Assembly: GCA_907163375.1 (NCBI GenBank)
Contig: CAJQUW010007310.1
Coordinates: 1-64,000, forward strand
Direction of reading: 5' to 3'
Source of the DNA: Prostheceraeus crozeri
Lineage: Eukaryota; Platyhelminthes; Polycladida; Euryleptidae
Length of the DNA stretch: 64,000 nt
This document shows, piece by piece, positions 11,604 to 24,182 of the stretch (the first letter of the stretch is position 1; each line of letters starts with the position of its first letter). The position numbers were made by a program, and so were the translations under genes. The notes under the pieces were generated by a model. The model searched no databases, was not told where the DNA came from, and was given only the letters and a program-made list of their open reading frames with translations.

Positions 11604-12655
11604 CACAGAATTAGATTGTTTAACCGTGTCACTTTGCTAGAAGTGCAGACTGATTCAAACAGATGGCACATGCAGGAGTTTACAAAGTGGGCAAAGAGAA
11701 ATTTTTAATACATTGCAGAGATACGAAAAGTAGTCGTGCGTCGCTTGCGGATTGCTCTAAATTCCTTCAAAATGCTCCGATCGCCACGACTCCTTCAGAT
11801 TCGAAGAATTCAGATCATTGCGCAAAAGTTTACTCGATAATGTTGGGTCCTCCGATCATTTTAAAAAAAGTTAGCAGGCGCATGAAAAAACGTTCACAAA
11901 CTTCTCTGTAGAACTTGACATCGTCTGTGTCTCTTTGCTCTGTGATCCGGTTGATAACAGTCACAGAAACTTTGCACAATTTGGCGTGTTTAATGTTGAA
12001 CTGGTTGCTCATTGTTCGATTGCTATGGTATTTAGTCAGGAGATTGTGCAATTTCATTAACGTTACATGTTCCAATCACAGAATTGGACAGGTCGTCTCT
12101 TCTTCCGTTTGACTAGAAGGGAAACATTGGAACATGTAACGAAAATAAAATGGCACAATGTGCTGACTAAATACCATAGCAATCGAACAGTGAGCAACCA
12201 GTTCAACATTAAACACGCCAAATTGTGCAGAGTTTCAGTGACTGTTATCAACCGGATCACAGAGCAAAGAGACACAGACGATGTCAAGTTCTACAGAGAA
12301 GTTTGTGAACGTTTTTTCATGCGCCTGCTAACTTTTTTTAAAATGATCGGAGGACCCAACATTATCGAGTAAACTTTTGCGCAATGATCTGAATTCTTCG
12401 AATCTGAAGGAGTCGTGGCGATCGGAGCATTTTGAAGGAATTCAGAGCAATCCGCAAGCGACGCACAACTATTTTTCCTATCTCTGTAAGGTATTAAAAA
12501 TTTCTTTTTGCCCACTTAATAAGTTCCTCCATGTGCCATCTGTTTGAATCAGTTTGCACTTCTAGCAAAGTGACACGATTAAACAATCTAATTCTGTGGT
12601 TCCAATGCTTCCCTTCTAGTCAAACGGAAGAAGAGACGACCTGTCTAATTCTGTG
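11604..12655. mobile_element. Large fold-back element, 471-bp arms
   Basis: Arms 11604-12074 and 12128-12598 are equal in length and very nearly perfect reverse complements, bracketing a 53-bp spacer. Both outer ends are CACAGAATTAGATTGTTTAA. The spacer (12077-12122) is itself repeated inverted just outside the right arm (12609-12655), so the element probably ends at TTCTGTG near 12655. The mirrored ORFs in both arms (endings identical) only reflect the symmetry. A diverged one-arm copy lies at ~26310-26545. The class resembles fold-back transposons or large MITEs. Confidence 0.9.
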
Positions 12656-14198
12656 CCTCCAAGTCCTCCAAGATGAAGTTATATTCATTACTATTTATCA
12701 CTTCTGACTGAGAGAAAGAGAAAACCTACGAAGTTTAATGTATTCTACTTTTGAAGTGAAAACAGATGGTTCTGGAAACAAACAAAGTAAATAAGATTCA
12801 TCAAATAAGTTTCCTTGAGAGCGAATGATACCGGGTCTGTTACAAAATTAGTTGCATGATAGTGAAAAAATTATAGCAGCAGAATTAAGTTCTTCATGTA
12901 TTCAGTGATTCATTCATACGGTATATGAACACAAACCATAATTAATTGGGTTCACAGCTGCCTTTCTCCGAATTACAGCTATGAGTTCCTGCTCTTTTTT
13001 TATGTGGGACTAAATATTCTTTATCTTAATTATTTTTACTAAATAGACTTCATTGAAGTATTAGCTAAACATACAACGTTCGCTATGATTGATACTCAAT
13101 ATATGTATCTGAGGCATTATTAATTAAGTATGCTAAGGACAAAGGTTTTCAACAGATTTATTTGATATCTAATAAATAAATTTTTCCAAACTATCAAATG
13201 TGTATGCGCACTGTGATAATAATTAAATCTTAAAGATATTGACATGTGCATCACATGGAGATATAGGACAAATTTAAAGATTGTGTCCGTTTGACATAAA
13301 ACCCCTTTAATTTCTAATTTCATTGTTTACTGCATCATTCATTGTTCATTAAGTTGAATATAAAACACAGGAAGCTCTTCATGAAGTTTCTGAGATTGAT
13401 ACAAAGGAAAACTGAAGCAATTTTGTAATTCCAACTCATTGGTCATTGCCAGACCAGTCATCGTCAACATGTGTTCATACTTTTTCAGTTAGATCTTCGC
13501 ATCGACTCCTTTATGAATGTAATGTTAGCCTACTTCGGGCATACTCAATGTAGCATATTTATTGCAATTACATGCAGACGCAGTTGCACCGTCGAGCTTC
13601 TCAAAACTTTTATACCATTGTCTCAGAAGCTATGTAGTGGTAAATCTCGAGTCGCTGTTCACACTTTGTAAAAAAACGGATTACAAGAAAGGATGCACTT
13701 GTATGCTCTCTGCTAGACCAGTATCCATGTATTTGTTTTGCAATTCCGAAGTCATAAAGGCAGTGGCAGTAGAAACGCACCGCATCACCTTGACATCCCG
13801 ACAAAAATAATGGTGGACTGATTAGGCGAACAGATTTCTCCAAATGTACATATAGAGCAACAACATTTCAGCCTCACATTTGACAAGCAATTATCAAATT
13901 TCAATTTTCAACAAACAGTCGTCTAAATATTTGTTTAGCGCATCGTGAATGTCATTTTTATCTTGACATCCACTACACATTCTGTTACGTTTTTAATTTA
14001 CTTGTTTTCTTGACTGCAATTTTTCAACTGCACAAATCAAGAAAAAAAACTGCACATTTGAATTCAGAACTGTACGAAGTGTTCGGTTGCACGTTACAAA
14101 GCCCGCGCTCATTGTAATAGCAGTACGAAAAGAATAGTAGCATTTTACTAATCCTTCATGTCATGACAACCTTGGGGAATATTTAAGTTTTATTCAAA
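12656..14198. other. No supported gene
   Basis: AT-rich sequence with several short ORFs on both strands, none recognised. Its last ~50 bp (14150-14200) recurs inverted near 17600-17665. Confidence 0.35.
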
Positions 14199-14200
14199 TA

Positions 14201-16727
14201 CAGCCATGGCCAAAAGTCACCGGACACTGACATTTTTATGGATATTAGTTGAAATATTCGGCGCATCGCTTCGCTTCGATACTCTAGAATAATATGTTTG
14301 TATCACTGCGTCATCTACCAACAGTAGCAAAATTTAAATCAAATTTCATTAACCCAACCTTTTTGAGCAAATTTACGTTTTGGCCATAAGTCACCGGACA
14401 ACCAAAATGTGAACATTCATTATTTTAACTGGTCCATATTTTCTGATGTAGGAACTCAATAGCTCCGTTGTTTGCTGTTTCCTATTCTTCAAGCACATCA
14501 TTTTCAATAACTGAAAAAGAAAAAATTCAAATTTCAAATTTGAAAGGGAACGGCGGCTTGGCCAAAAGTCACCGGACACTTTCTTTATCAGCTTAGTGAA
14601 AAACATGTTCTTTAGACCATTTCTGTGATAGGTTATTGTGTTTAATCTAATGGAATCTTTTCACATGCTAAATAATATCTATGAAAAACATCGTTGTTAT
14701 GTTAGATTTTCATAAAGTGATAATATTCAAATATGACTTTAAATTAACTAGACCCGAACTTATTCAAATGAAATTGATTGGGAAATAAATTCATTTTAAA
14801 GTTAATCAAATCAAAGTAGACTGTTATTTGACTGTTTTGTTTTGTCTTTGAGAAATCCCCATCTACACCCATTTACTTTGATCTACACAAATCAAAATAT
14901 CGTTTTATGGAAAAACATTTCTATTAGGTTTCTACATCAGGATTCGAAAATAAACAATCCATCACGAATTTCAGTACCTGGTAGGAAATCCCTTCGCCTG
15001 AATCACTGATCTCAGTCGTCGTTGCATGCTGTCAACCAGTTGTGTGCAAGATGCGGGGGTGATGACATGATGCCAAGCTTGAATGATGGCAGAAATGATT
15101 TCTGATCTGGATTTTGGGGCCCTCTCGTAGATTACACGTCCAACAACAGCCCAAAGATTTTCAATGGGATTGACATCTGGACTTTGACCAGGCCAATCTT
15201 GGATGTGCTCCACCTCGTTCCTTGCGAGCCATTCTTTAATAGTTTCCGCCCGATGACATGGGGCATTGTCATCTTGAAAAATTGCTCCTCCTTCGGGATA
15301 ATGCTCTTGTCGAGTACGAAGCAGCTCATTCTGGAGAACGTCAAGATAAACTTTCTGGTTTACCCTCTCACCATTTTCAAATATTCTCAGCCTGCCAACG
15401 CCTTTGTTGGAGAAGCATCCCCACACCATCACACTGACAGGATGCTTAGTCGTCGCCATTGTGCACTTTGGTAGGTAGCGTTCTCCGATTCTTCGTCTGA
15501 CTCTGAGCGACCCTCGATTACCGTGTAGATCAAAGGACGATTCATCCGAGAATATCACTCTTTGCCAGTACTCCGGGCCTTTCTCAGCATACTTTTGGGC
15601 AAACAAAACTCTTCTACGCCTTTGAAAGGCATTCACGAAAGGTTTCTTTGCTGGTCGTCTAGAGCTGAAGCCTGCATGTTGTAGTCGCCTTCTGATGGTT
15701 CGCTCACTCATTGAAGCTCCGAAGTCTCCGAGGGTCGCCTTGATTTGCTTCGAAGACAAAAATCGATTTTGTTCACAGCGCCGAATAATCACTCTGTCCA
15801 GTCTTTCAGATGAACGTCGAGGGCGACCCGTTCGTTTCTTTGTAGGAGAACCATGACCTGAGGGATTAGCAAGCCAACGACTTCTTATGTCGGAAACTGT
15901 TGATTTTGGGACACCCACTTTGACAGAGATTTTGCGAATGGCGTAGCCTTCTTTCAAGAGAGTCACAATCTCACATCTCTTCTTCGGTGAGACTTGCTTT
16001 CGCATCGCCATCACTTTCGTTAGACGATCACTTCACTTGCACAGTTCAGTCAACTTTTGAGAATGAAATGATTCAGATTTGTGACATGAACCTTGAATTT
16101 GAATTTTGAATCGGAAGTCGAGAGGTAACATAGAAATATGATTGCTTGTCAGGCGTCTCTCAAGCAAACCTGAAAATTGCAATAACTTAGTCCATAGAAA
16201 GCGAATCCCTGAAGTGGTGTAGAGTGCTGTACTGCGGTTTGACAGATAAAGCAAAGTTCAAGGTGGGATGCAAAATAGACCATAGAAAGCCAACATCTCA
16301 TACGTGCAGCTGGAAGGCACATCAACATTGTAAAAACCTGGAAACTCCGCAAAAAAGATGAAAATGTGATGTCCGGTGACTTTTGGCCAAGCCGCCGTTC
16401 CCTTTCAAATTTGAAATTTGAATTTTTTCTTTTTCAGTTATTGAAAATGATGTGCTTGAAGAATAGGAAACAGCAAACAACGGAGCTATTGAATTCCTAC
16501 ATCAGAAAATATGGACCAGTTAAAATAATGAATGTTCACATTTTGGTTGTCCGGTGACTTATGGCCAAAACGTAAATTTGCTCAAAAAGGTTGGGTTAAT
16601 GAAATTTGATTTAAATTTTGCTACTGTTGGTAGATGACGCAGTGATTAGAGTATCGAAGCGATGCGCTGAATATTTCAACTAATATCCATAAAAATGTCA
16701 GTGTCCGGTGACTTTTGGCCATGGCTG
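14201..16727 (-). mobile_element. Tc1-like element with long inverted repeats, complete
   Basis: The 2,527-bp element starts CAGCCATGGCCAAAAGTCAC and ends with its complement, flanked by TA (14199-14200, 16728-16729). Inverted repeats extend about 360-380 bp on each side. Each holds three copies of a transposase-site-like word, GGCCAAAAGTCACCGGACA, at the tip, in the middle (with ATAAG) and at the inner end. That IR/DR arrangement is known from several Tc1 lineages. The ORF between is intact. Confidence 0.95.
14971..16014 (-). CDS. Tc1-like transposase, DD35E spacing
   Basis: This 347-aa transposase has an N-terminal helix-turn-helix (KKRCEIVTLLKEGYAIRKIS), a GRPR AT-hook-like segment at 63-66 and a second HTH to about residue 115. 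Catalytic residues are D157 in FSDESS, D249 in FQDDNAPCH and E285 in SPDVNPIENLW. Counting gives 35 residues between the last two, so DD35E rather than canonical Tc1 DD34E. WGCF and PIENLW are otherwise typical. No stops or shifts. It starts either at the double Met or at the MRKQ Met. Confidence 0.94.
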   Translation of the reverse strand: MMAMRKQVSPKKRCEIVTLLKEGYAIRKISVKVGVPKSTVSDIRSRWLANPSGHGSPTKKRTGRPRRSSERLDRVIIRRCEQNRFLSSKQIKATLGDFGASMSERTIRRRLQHAGFSSRRPAKKPFVNAFQRRRRVLFAQKYAEKGPEYWQRVIFSDESSFDLHGNRGSLRVRRRIGERYLPKCTMATTKHPVSVMVWGCFSNKGVGRLRIFENGERVNQKVYLDVLQNELLRTRQEHYPEGGAIFQDDNAPCHRAETIKEWLARNEVEHIQDWPGQSPDVNPIENLWAVVGRVIYERAPKSRSEIISAIIQAWHHVITPASCTQLVDSMQRRLRSVIQAKGFPTRY

Positions 16728-16894
16728 TATATGCCAAATAGTTCTTTTTCAAACTTCTTCGACATTTTTATCATTTCCGCTAAACTACACAAACAATCAA
16801 GGTAGACCATCGGCAGTCGTGTTCAGAGAACAAAGACATGCAATTGCTACTTGTTTTGCTTTGAACCCTCGTTCTCCTTACATTGCGTTTGTGT

Positions 16895-17560
16895 CAAGGA
16901 TGATGAGTCAGAGTCCCGGAGTCCTATCATTTTTGCTGAAGTCGGTGTCCAGACTCCAGCCTAAAACTAGACCCGAAATATAATACAAACAAATTATTTA
17001 TTCTCGTGCATAGCTGTCACTGTCTTGATGTCAGCTTTCTCCATCAAACAAAAGTACAGAGACACTGCTGCATGCAAGGCCTGCAATAGTTGAGGGAATG
17101 AACCGTGATAGTGAAAAAGGATTGTCTTTTCTCTCTGTGTTTTAGTAGAGAAGACAAGCCTTCCTAGCCACACCTGCGCACCAAAGGTCACATCAGAGAC
17201 AAAAATGAAATCTAGTTTGTTTGAGAACACTACCTCTTACCCTCACGTTAACCGTATGTGATGCCTCCTCCAAGGCGCATATTAAAATCGAAAGTGTTCT
17301 CATATTTTTTGGAGAAGGATGGGGAATTTTCCTGCCTGGTAGAGACTGTAGAAAAACCGTGTGAAGCACACACTTGATGAACTTTCATCGAAAATGATTG
17401 ATGATTAAGACAGTAATGATCATTAAAAATAGGTTCAGGTAGGGCTATAATGATCTATGATGTAGGTTACCAGTTTTTTTTCAAAACACTAGGCTTTATA
17501 TACATGCCACCTGGAGTCGGAGTCGGAGTCCTATCAAAATGAGAGGACTCCGCATCCCTG
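16895..17560. mobile_element. hAT element A, copy 2 (inverted, internally deleted)
   Basis: Ends CAAGGATGATGAGTC and GACTCCGCATCCCTG, with flanking 8-mers GTTTGTGT/GTTTTTGT (7/8). The interior is collinear with copy 1 in reverse, including the decayed BED segment. Length 666 bp. Confidence 0.83.
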
Positions 17561-17665
17561 GTTTTTGTACTTTATCGGAAATGATAAAATGTTGAAGAAG
17601 TTTGAAAAAGAACTATTTGACATGTTTGAATAAAACTTAAATATTCACACTCCTCACCTTGCAAT

Positions 17666-18839
17666 GATTCCGAAGATACCAAACATGAACATTTTTGATA
17701 AAAAAGTGAAAAGATATCATTTTCAGCTAAAGGAGCCATAATTTTGTGACAACTTCACGATATCACTGATTTTTTCCTAGTTTACCGATTTTGATGAGCA
17801 AGGTATCAAAAGGGAGCTCAGAAAATGCTCGTTCTCCCCAAGACTGATTCATAATCATACTCACGTCTTCTTACTGAACAATTGCGACTTGTAAATTGAG
17901 CGATTTTCATATTTTGAGCACTGCTCAGCAAATGAAGCAGCGGATACAAGTCTATCATAGCTCATTTTAAAGCTGAGAATACTAGCTTTCAAATGATGTA
18001 TGACATTTTGCACGACGCGAATGGAAGGCATGGGAATCGATTGAAATAGGTGGTCCGTTTTTTATGATCATTTCTGTAGTCCTTTACATGTACTATCATA
18101 GTATCAGATTTCTATGTTTTTCCAACTTTGAAATACTCGATACCCGTTCAATTTCGCTTTTTCCGTCGAATTCTTTTGCTTAAATAGTTTCCTGATTTCT
18201 GTTTCAGTTCTTCTATTTCACTCTTGATGGAAGGATGAGGAGGTTGTATTTGCATCCCCGAAAAGCGAAAGTCGGAGATGGTGCGAACTCAACATCGACA
18301 AAATAGGACTTCTAAGCACCATTTCCCTTCAACTCACTCTCAGTGACTTTCTCTGCACGATGTTTTACTGATGCACAGATCCTATATTCAGTAGCAAAAA
18401 TACCATGCGACATTCGTTGTAAAATATATTTCAAACTTCACACTCGTCTTTTTCACCAAAATTCTAAAATCCAGACACCTAAACGTTTCAATGATAAGAT
18501 TACGCTGTTGATGCAATAGAACGAAACATTGATTGAAATACAAGAATAAATTAATCAAGAAGCTATAAAACTGATCTGTGGAAGGACAAGTTTTACAAGA
18601 GTCAGGGCGCAACAGAAAGTTGTGTTGATGTTTGATGTGAGCCGGCGGAGGGGAAGAGCTTCTAAACCGAATAATGAGAGTATACATCATTACCAAACGG
18701 TGCCATGTGGTAATGCAGCATATCAGCATTGTCTTGTACGTGTTGCTGGTCACGTGCATTGACTATGAGCATCACTTGGACCGATGCAGCTCTTCGACAG
18801 CATCAGCACACATGCTGCTTAGAAATAACATTATTACGA
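17666..18839. other. No supported gene
   Basis: A 123-aa minus-strand ORF (18388-18759) lacks any recognisable domain. I call nothing here. Confidence 0.3.
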
Positions 18840-19430
18840 CGGGCTTTGAAAATTGTGATATATCCGATGTCTTCTTGCTAGCATGCGATTCCAGCAAGGC
18901 ATTTGATTAGTTTGTTCATGATAAAATAATCGATGCACTTTTAGTTAACAGTTTTTCGAAAGGATTTTATACTGGATTGATAGCCATGCTCGTGATCGAA
19001 CTCAGTCAGTTAAAGTAGAAGAATTTATAAGTTGCCCAGCAAAAGTATTGCCAGGAGTTCTCCAGGGCTAGCTCAAGCCGAGGCATTGTTCGAACATCAT
19101 TATCGAATACATTGACGACTGCACAGTTGTTTTCCCTGTCTGCAATGTCGCGAACATCGATTGTGAAGATGAAAAGTGAATCAAATATGCTTGAATGGAC
19201 ATTTTCTAGCGGTATTACAGCTTAACCTCACAAAAGTAGATACACTTCTATGGATCCCCAACACCAGCCTAAAACTATCCACACCTTCCTGTGATAAAAT
19301 TGAAGCTGCTCGAAGTTCTTTATCGGATAATCTCAAGTGGTTGGAAAAGAGCCTCTCGACGATAATGTGCTTTAATAGTCCGGCAGCCAGAGCGAGTTTC
19401 TGCAGGCAACGAGGCCGAAACTGAGACTTT
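18840..19430 (+). mobile_element. LINE reverse-transcriptase relic
   Basis: Read over several frames, the order of motifs is that of an RT palm: LLACDSSKAFD (motif A), a GVLQGS-like stretch (motif B) and YIDDCTVV (motif C). Many stops and frame changes make this an old non-LTR fragment. The last part (CCGGCAG...TTTCTGCAGGCAACGAGGC, ~19380-19415) is similar to 63512-63535, so both may be pieces of one family. Confidence 0.6.
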
Positions 19431-21011
19431 CACAGAATGATGTACACCCTATGCCTACTACGAATCTGCACGTCTGCCGAGTTCTAGTGAGTTCCTCTTC
19501 CTGTCAGACAGGCTCAAAGAAAACGTTAATCCAATGGAACGCCGATTGCAGATTTTGGAAAAAATGTGATATATTTATATATATTATATAAATCTGAATT
19601 TGTTTTGGCTTCAAAGATAAAACCTCCTCAACATAGGAAATGACCTGCACCTCCTGCGCCCTTGTCTGAATGTCATTTATCTTGAAGCATGCATTGCGTA
19701 TTTATACGTTCATTAATCGAATATTGTTCTCTCTTCGTTGGTGGGAATGTCCACACGAACATCACTTTCCTCGAGAATCCTCATTAAGGTTCCATTGCGA
19801 ACCTCGCGAAGACGCAATTCGTTCTTTCCGACATCAATTTTGCCTGCTGTAAATACATGGCGTGACTGACTTTTTTGCACTTGGTTTGCTTCACTTTCTT
19901 GCGCACTCACATGCCACATGTACAAACCTCAGTAGTTGTAAAACTTGCGTCACTAACGGTACATCCGTGGTGTCCTCTTTCAGTCATTCAATCAGGTTAT
20001 TTTCTGATCTGTGAGATTTAATAACTTCAAATATATAAACAAAATGATGCGCTTCCGCAGTGTACATTCCTATAGGAAATTGGAACTTCCCGATGTGCGA
20101 TGCATAACATCATAATTACTGTGCGACACTGTTTTCAACAACTGTCAGCCATTATTCGCAAACTTTTGTTGATGTTATGGATAGAACAAGGGGAACTTCC
20201 AATAATCTCTTAATACATTCTTGCGATTAACTTTTCGCCATCCCTTTTTATGTATACAAAAAAGTTCGTTTTCTACTCATCTTTGCTTTTACTATATTTT
20301 TCCTGACTTTAATAAGTTCTCTCCACATATACTACTTATCTAGACTGCTCTATTTGTTGGTTTACGTTAGACCAAGCTTCCACCACCACGCATGAGTTTG
20401 GCTCTCCTGTTTGTCAATTGTGAATTTGCTTGCATCCAATGATTGCAACATTCATTCTGTCGCAGATGTTCTGTAGAGAGTTAGCGTGGCCAGAGCATCG
20501 ATAAATGATCGAATGAACTTCGATGTTCTAAATCGACATTGGCAGAATTTATGAGTGTCCATGCACTTCAAAGCACCTATCTAGGAGCCGCTATTCAATG
20601 CTGTTCAGCAGCGCTTCTTTTGGTCACTGGCTCCTTCCATGAACTACAAGAAGAACAGCAATTCAAGCTTTGTTGAAAAAATAAGAGATCGATATGTCTG
20701 CATTTATAGACAGTCCTTTCTTTGTTATCCGAGTCAAAAATTAAAAAAACCAATTAAAATTAAATAGTTTTCAATTTTAATTCGGACAGCCGAGAAATGA
20801 GACTTCTTTCGAATACAAATCATCTTTGCAAAGCGTTTTGCATGAATCTTAGCATCGAAAATCGCCTTTAATAATAATGGTAATGATATAGAAACTTAAT
20901 GGCTCACTTGTTCATGCATGTACATTCGGCAAGAGCACAACAATTTAAGAGAAAGAAGGCAATATAAAGATAAACAATGGATCACATAAACACGTACTTA
21001 TAAAAGAATGT
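19431..21011. other. No supported gene
   Basis: Apart from a weak KH-like ORF on the minus strand (19713-19925, see findings), I see no coding or repeat structure. Confidence 0.3.
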
Positions 21012-21015
21012 TTAA

Positions 21016-21952
21016 CTCTCAGAGGTCTGAGGGGGGTCCAGTGGCCCCAGAGCCATATTTTTCTATTTCACTTTTTGCGCTGAGGATATATCAACAGCTC
21101 ATGATCATGTAAAATCGTCATTTTTCACATTGATTCTGTATGCGTTATTTCATTTCAATTGGATCCGTAGAAGCATGGTAGATAGGCCAAGGGGATCCAC
21201 TGGAATTCCCATTACAAAATGTTTACTATCAGATGAAAAATGAATTTGTGCGTGTCCACGGTGGTTCATGATGAGTGAAATTCATTTATTCAATGTTTAC
21301 ATCATGCTCGTGCATGTACGTTATGCTAGGAGGTCGCAAAATATGAATACTTTGTTTTCGCACATGATCGTGCATGACTGATTGGCCTACATGAAAAACT
21401 CAGCGAAAATCAATGTTCAAATGAGAATTATCATTATATTCATGCTTCAACACTAAAAACAGACTATTGGCAAAGTTTTCACAGCAGTAATTGAAGAGTT
21501 TGAGATCTCCGCAGATGTTTTGAGGGTCTTAAAATGCAGTAATTATGGCTCAGTTTAGGACTATTTCTGATTGATGCGGATAAATTTGAAAAATGGCTAA
21601 ATGTAGGGGTCATGCTGCATAGAATAAATCAATTTCATTAAAATCAACTATCTGAGGTTACATGGCGACAGTAAACATCGTAAAATCGACTCTCAGCACA
21701 ACTGATGCTGTACTAGATGTGGTTGACTTACAAAAACACCATATTTTCTCATCTGTTTGCTGAGAAGGCTGAAAGACACTCAAAGGATTAGTTATATCGA
21801 CTTGCTACACGCAAATATCATCGCTTTACTTAAAATCAACTTTCCTAATGATTTGATATCGATTCAAGCAGGTATCCAAGGAATTTGTAAAAGGGGTCCA
21901 CTGGTCCCCCCCTCAGGTATCAGAGGGTGTGAAAAGCTCAGGTCTCTGAGGG
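21016..21952. mobile_element. piggyBac-like MITE
   Basis: The ends are CTCTCAGAGGTCTGAG and CTCAGGTCTCTGAGGG (14/16 as an inverted repeat), directly flanked by TTAA at 21012-21015 and 21953-21956, the exclusive target of piggyBac elements. Subterminal blocks repeat GGGGTCCACTGG-like words. No transposase is present. Length 937 bp. Confidence 0.8.
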
Positions 21953-22124
21953 TTAAACCGATTCTTCTTAGCAAAAGGTGGTCGCAGAGGGCATACATTT
22001 CTTAGTGTGATGTTTCTGTGTTCAAGCTTCAAACATGCTGGAGCGCAAGGGATGATTCGGATAGCGCATTATTTGTCGAAAGAGTTCCAACTTATAGTGG
22101 CCCTCCATCCCAACTCGGTTGCCT

Positions 22125-22436
22125 ACCACTGATGTAGGCCAACTGGTCATGCACGAGGATGATGCAAACAGTAAATCAATGAATTTCACTTACTATGCAC
22201 CATCATGGACATGCGCAAAATTTTTTCTCATCTGAAAGTAAATTTCTTGAATGGAATTGCTACAACGTCTGAGGCCTGAGGGTGGTTCCAGTGGACCCCT
22301 TGGAAAATTCAAATGAAATATGACAATCACATGCGGAATCAGTGTCAGATATGATGATTTTACATGGGCCTGAGCGGTTAATACACCCTCAGTAGAAAAA
22401 GTGAAATAGAAAAATATTTGGTCTCTGAGGGCCATG
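22125..22436. mobile_element. Truncated inverted copy of the piggyBac-like MITE
   Basis: About 310 bp match the left part of the MITE at 21016-21390 in reverse, including CCCTCAGAGACC at the outer tip and TTTTTCTATTTCACTTTTT. There is no TTAA at the outer end. Its inner side meets a hAT-like tip, GGTTGCCTACCACTG (ends 22131), so a hAT insertion or deletion probably removed the rest. Confidence 0.65.
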
Positions 22437-23368
22437 AGCAAGAAAGAATGGTGAGTCCTTTTTTGTCCAAGCTAAGACCTACCTCTCATCGCACAGCACC
22501 GTCCTTCCTTCGTAGCTTGTTCTTCTTAACTTTGATACTTTCCGTCACTATTGAGCTTCCACTGAATTTTCTACAGACTAAGCATTTCCATTACAGAGAT
22601 CTTCATTGAGAATGCTCTGATGCTTTGTGTTGAAAATAAGACAACGACACATTTTCCTGTCACCAGTAGCAGACAACTAAAACAAAAGCTCAGAAACAGC
22701 TGTTTTTAAGAACTCAGATTCGGTTACGGTCATATGCAGAAGAGGAAGTTATTCTACAGCTTGGAACATTATTTGTCCATCTCTAATCCACGCGGAATGC
22801 ATTTAACTCAGCAAAGCCTTCCTATTCACGAATATTTCACATTGCACACCTGTGTGAGAAATGAGTTAAAATTACGGTATTAAAGAGATCATTAATATGA
22901 ATGGTCGGTTCAATAAGGAGAACCTCTTTGCAAACATTAAATTAATCGCTGTAAATTCTGGAATTGAGTTGTAACTACCTCATAGTGACCACCCAAATGA
23001 AAGTCACTTCTCAATCCGCTTTTAGACAGTCTTAAGAACACATGAAGTCATGATTGTCTTTTTAAAATCAGACGCAAGGTTCACGTGGCAAGGTGTGTAA
23101 TAGTGAATTCTCAATGGTGCATTAAACTCTTATGTATGTTTGTAAGGACTAACAAATTCTTGTCTGTCGTGGAACTGTTTTCAGACAAAAATGCGTGCAA
23201 TATTGAGCACAGTCATGCAGGCATGTAAATCACGAAACAATTGATTTGCCATGCCCTTCTTTCTTAGCCTTTCTTTGGTTTGAGATATTGAGTTTACAAG
23301 ACAATGTTGAAAGTTAACGGATATCATTGCATGTCATCATGTTCCATTGAACCAGTTTCACTGCAATT
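22437..23368. other. No supported gene
   Basis: No recognised domain, exon or element end. Confidence 0.3.
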
Positions 23369-23376
23369 GCTTATAG

Positions 23377-24068
23377 CAGTGTTTCATGACCTTAAATTAT
23401 CGCGGACTAAGCGCTCACCTCAAGTGAAATGGATTAAGACTTATTCAAAAAAAATACGGATATGTCACACGCAACGGCGTCTATTCAATCGCTCTGAAAT
23501 GCAATTTTGCATTTCTGTCTTCAACTCAGTTTCTACAGACGATGTCCTGTATGTCCTGCATAAATAATGATCGCGAGTCAGATGTTACTAGTCATTACGA
23601 AGCACACAGCAAAACAATACTATTTATGTAGCCTATACACAAATAGCAGCATACCATACAGTAGCACGTCAACTGCGCGAGGCAATAGGAATAACGCATT
23701 CCTTAAGCAACCGTAAAAAATCGATGAACACAGTGAGTCACCCTAGTGGTGGACAACTGATGAAGACTGAATCGTACGCTCGTAATTTCCAGTAAAGTAG
23801 CGCTATCATTGACACGCATAGCAGTGTCAGCGTAGCCTCATATGGAGACACATGATCTGTGCTAATTACATTGAAGTAATACTTCGTCGACTCTGAGACA
23901 GCGTCACTGCAATAATAAACCGTGGAAAACGTCTTTGGACCAAATCCGCTATTGATTAAGCGTTTTATATAAAAAACGATCTTTAGTTCACATTAACTTT
24001 GCGGACTAAGCTGACCTGTCCCGCGGACGAATTTCAGTCCTGTCCTTTAGTCCGGTTGAGAAACACTG
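23377..24068. mobile_element. hAT MITE with perfect 8-bp duplication
   Basis: The ends are CAGTGTTTCATGACC and GGTTGAGAAACACTG, the widespread hAT tip. They are flanked by identical GCTTATAG at 23369-23376 and 24069-24076. Inside the tips GCGGACTAAG occurs near both ends. The 692-bp interior has an 87-aa ORF of no recognisable content. Confidence 0.9.
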
Positions 24069-24114
24069 GCTTATAGCTTCGTAGATCTGAACATCACATG
24101 GTACACCTAAGTAA

Positions 24115-24182
24115 TCCCGGGTTGGAACCAGGCAGTGGCCGACCGGTTTTAGCAGCACCGGCCGGCCATGAATTTCAAAGAT
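24115..24182. mobile_element. End fragment of hAT family D
   Basis: CGGGTTGGAACCAGGCAGTG followed by GACCGGTTTTAGCAGC and GGCCGGCC resembles the tips of the 27686-28269 element. Only one end is present. Confidence 0.55.

Larger units (their letters stand above)
14150..17665. repeat. Short inverted repeat around Tc1 and hAT insertions
   Basis: Removing the Tc1 element joins 14150-14198 to 16728-16790. That junction sequence recurs inverted at about 17578-17665 (shared words AATATTTAAGTTTTATTCAA and AAATAGTTCTTTTTCAAACT). hAT copy 2 lies between the arms. One arm was therefore present before the Tc1 insertion and was split by it. Confidence 0.7.

Noticed and set aside
11663-12515. Pairs of mirrored 65-101-aa ORFs
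   Set aside because: They are produced by the palindrome's symmetry; no recognisable domain and no support beyond being open.
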